A stretch of DNA of 64,000 nucleotides, taken from NCBI RefSeq assembly GCF_003711225.1, contig NZ_CP031030.1, positions 2,170,001-2,234,000 on the forward strand, read 5' to 3'. Origin of the DNA: Runella sp. SP2 (lineage in GTDB: Bacteria; Bacteroidota; Bacteroidia; Cytophagales; Spirosomataceae). The notes beneath the pieces were generated by a model that saw only the letters and a program-made list of their open reading frames with translations, searched no databases and had not been told where the DNA came from. The translations under genes were made by a program, and so were the position numbers. Shown piece after piece: positions 63,663-64,000 of this stretch; position 1 is the stretch's first letter, and every line of letters starts with the position of its first letter.

Positions 63663-64000
63663 ATGTCAAAACAAAATCAAAGCTACGTAGGGCCGCTGAT
63701 TATCATTGGGTTATTGTTTTTCGTTTTCGGGTTTGTTACTTGGGTAAACGGTACACTCATCACCTTCTTCAAGAAAGCCTTTAGTCTGGACAACACCAGT
63801 TCTTACCTTGTTACCTTCGCCTTTTTCATTTCTTACACATTGATGGCGATTCCATCCTCGGAAGTATTAAAACGTACAGGTTTCAAAAATGGAATGTCAT
63901 TGGGATTGGCCATCATGGCCGTTGGTACCGCTATTTTTATTCCTGCGGCACAAATCGCCTCGTACCCTTTATTTTTGGTCGGTTTATTTACCATTGGAAT
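63663..64000 (+). CDS. Sugar MFS transporter (FucP/GluP type), N-terminal part, cut by window edge
   Basis: First 112 residues of a major facilitator protein. MSKQNQSYVGPLIIIGLLFF begins helix 1; the GFVTWVNGTLITFFKKAFSLDN segment and FFISYTLMAIPSSEVLKRTGFKNGM (cytoplasmic loop motif) are typical of the fucose/glucose/galactose:H+ symporter group in Bacteroidota. At least three helices are visible before the edge. Substrate cannot be fixed from this part. Confidence 0.85.
   Translation, partial: MSKQNQSYVGPLIIIGLLFFVFGFVTWVNGTLITFFKKAFSLDNTSSYLVTFAFFISYTLMAIPSSEVLKRTGFKNGMSLGLAIMAVGTAIFIPAAQIASYPLFLVGLFTIG

Overview
The window is ordinary, gene-dense chromosome of a member of the Bacteroidota, most likely a Cytophagales bacterium related to Runella/Spirosomataceae (order fairly sure, genus a guess). 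The evidence is as follows. Many genes are preceded by the Bacteroidota sigma-A signature TTTG / 19-21 bp / TAnnTTTG, and Shine-Dalgarno sequences are mostly absent. TPR proteins are abundant. There is a TonB-dependent receptor, an OmpA-like protein with the PorE domain order, an HU-CCDC81/SPOR protein, a DUF349 protein, and the neighbourhood mutY / HU / TPR / RNase G. I saw no phage, insertion sequence, integrase, CRISPR array or known defence system.

Layout. 1-8.2 kb: 5' end of dnaK, a TPR lipoprotein, thrS, a secreted hypothetical protein, the STAS-rnz pair, purC and a small TPR protein. 8.2-15.7 kb: a membrane glycosyltransferase-TPR fusion, a TonB-dependent receptor, purine nucleoside phosphorylase, a secreted beta-propeller and rpsT. 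16-23 kb is a cell-envelope block: a 1005-aa TPR protein, an outer-membrane barrel, a HU-CCDC81/SPOR protein and a TonB-type protein. 23-28 kb: folC, trmB, gap and dapD. 28-30.7 kb is the least gene-dense part: a small DNA-binding protein behind an array of TGTTTACA sites, a structured non-coding stretch, a parS-like sequence and two uncharacterised genes. 30.7-37.8 kb: a TPR protein, gyrA, a small lipoprotein, a tRNA-Thr cluster and a DUF349 protein. 37.9-45.4 kb: pdxH, a NYN/cold-shock RNase-like protein, cellobiose 2-epimerase, tilS, the PorE-like protein and folA. 45.4-56.3 kb: an ArnT-like glycosyltransferase, glutaryl-CoA dehydrogenase, a GroES-like protein, a PlsC-type acyltransferase, a hydrolase, small membrane and secreted proteins, and queA. 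56.4-64 kb: RNase G, a 29-codon ribosomal-type gene, a TPR protein, HU, mutY, ssb, msrB, an SDR and the start of a sugar MFS transporter.

The most unusual region is 35.1-35.85 kb. Three identical tRNA-Thr(TGT) genes are followed by an exact 164-bp tandem repeat carrying two further tRNA-Thr copies and a truncated third. Each of the two full extra copies is interrupted by two small GC-rich hairpins, at the equivalent place in the anticodon arm and the T arm. Second is the promoter of the HTH gene at 28360, which is embedded in eight near-identical octamers and looks autoregulated. Third is a dense TTAG/CTAA cluster upstream of gap. Several different long imperfect inverted repeats also lie between genes.

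Most functions are housekeeping: translation and tRNA modification (thrS, trmB, tilS, queA, rnz, rpsT, rng), purine and folate metabolism (purC, PNP, folC, folA), DNA maintenance (gyrA, mutY, ssb, HU), lysine/peptidoglycan precursor synthesis (dapD) and envelope biogenesis. All assignments rest on reading translated sequence and motifs by eye. No database search was run.
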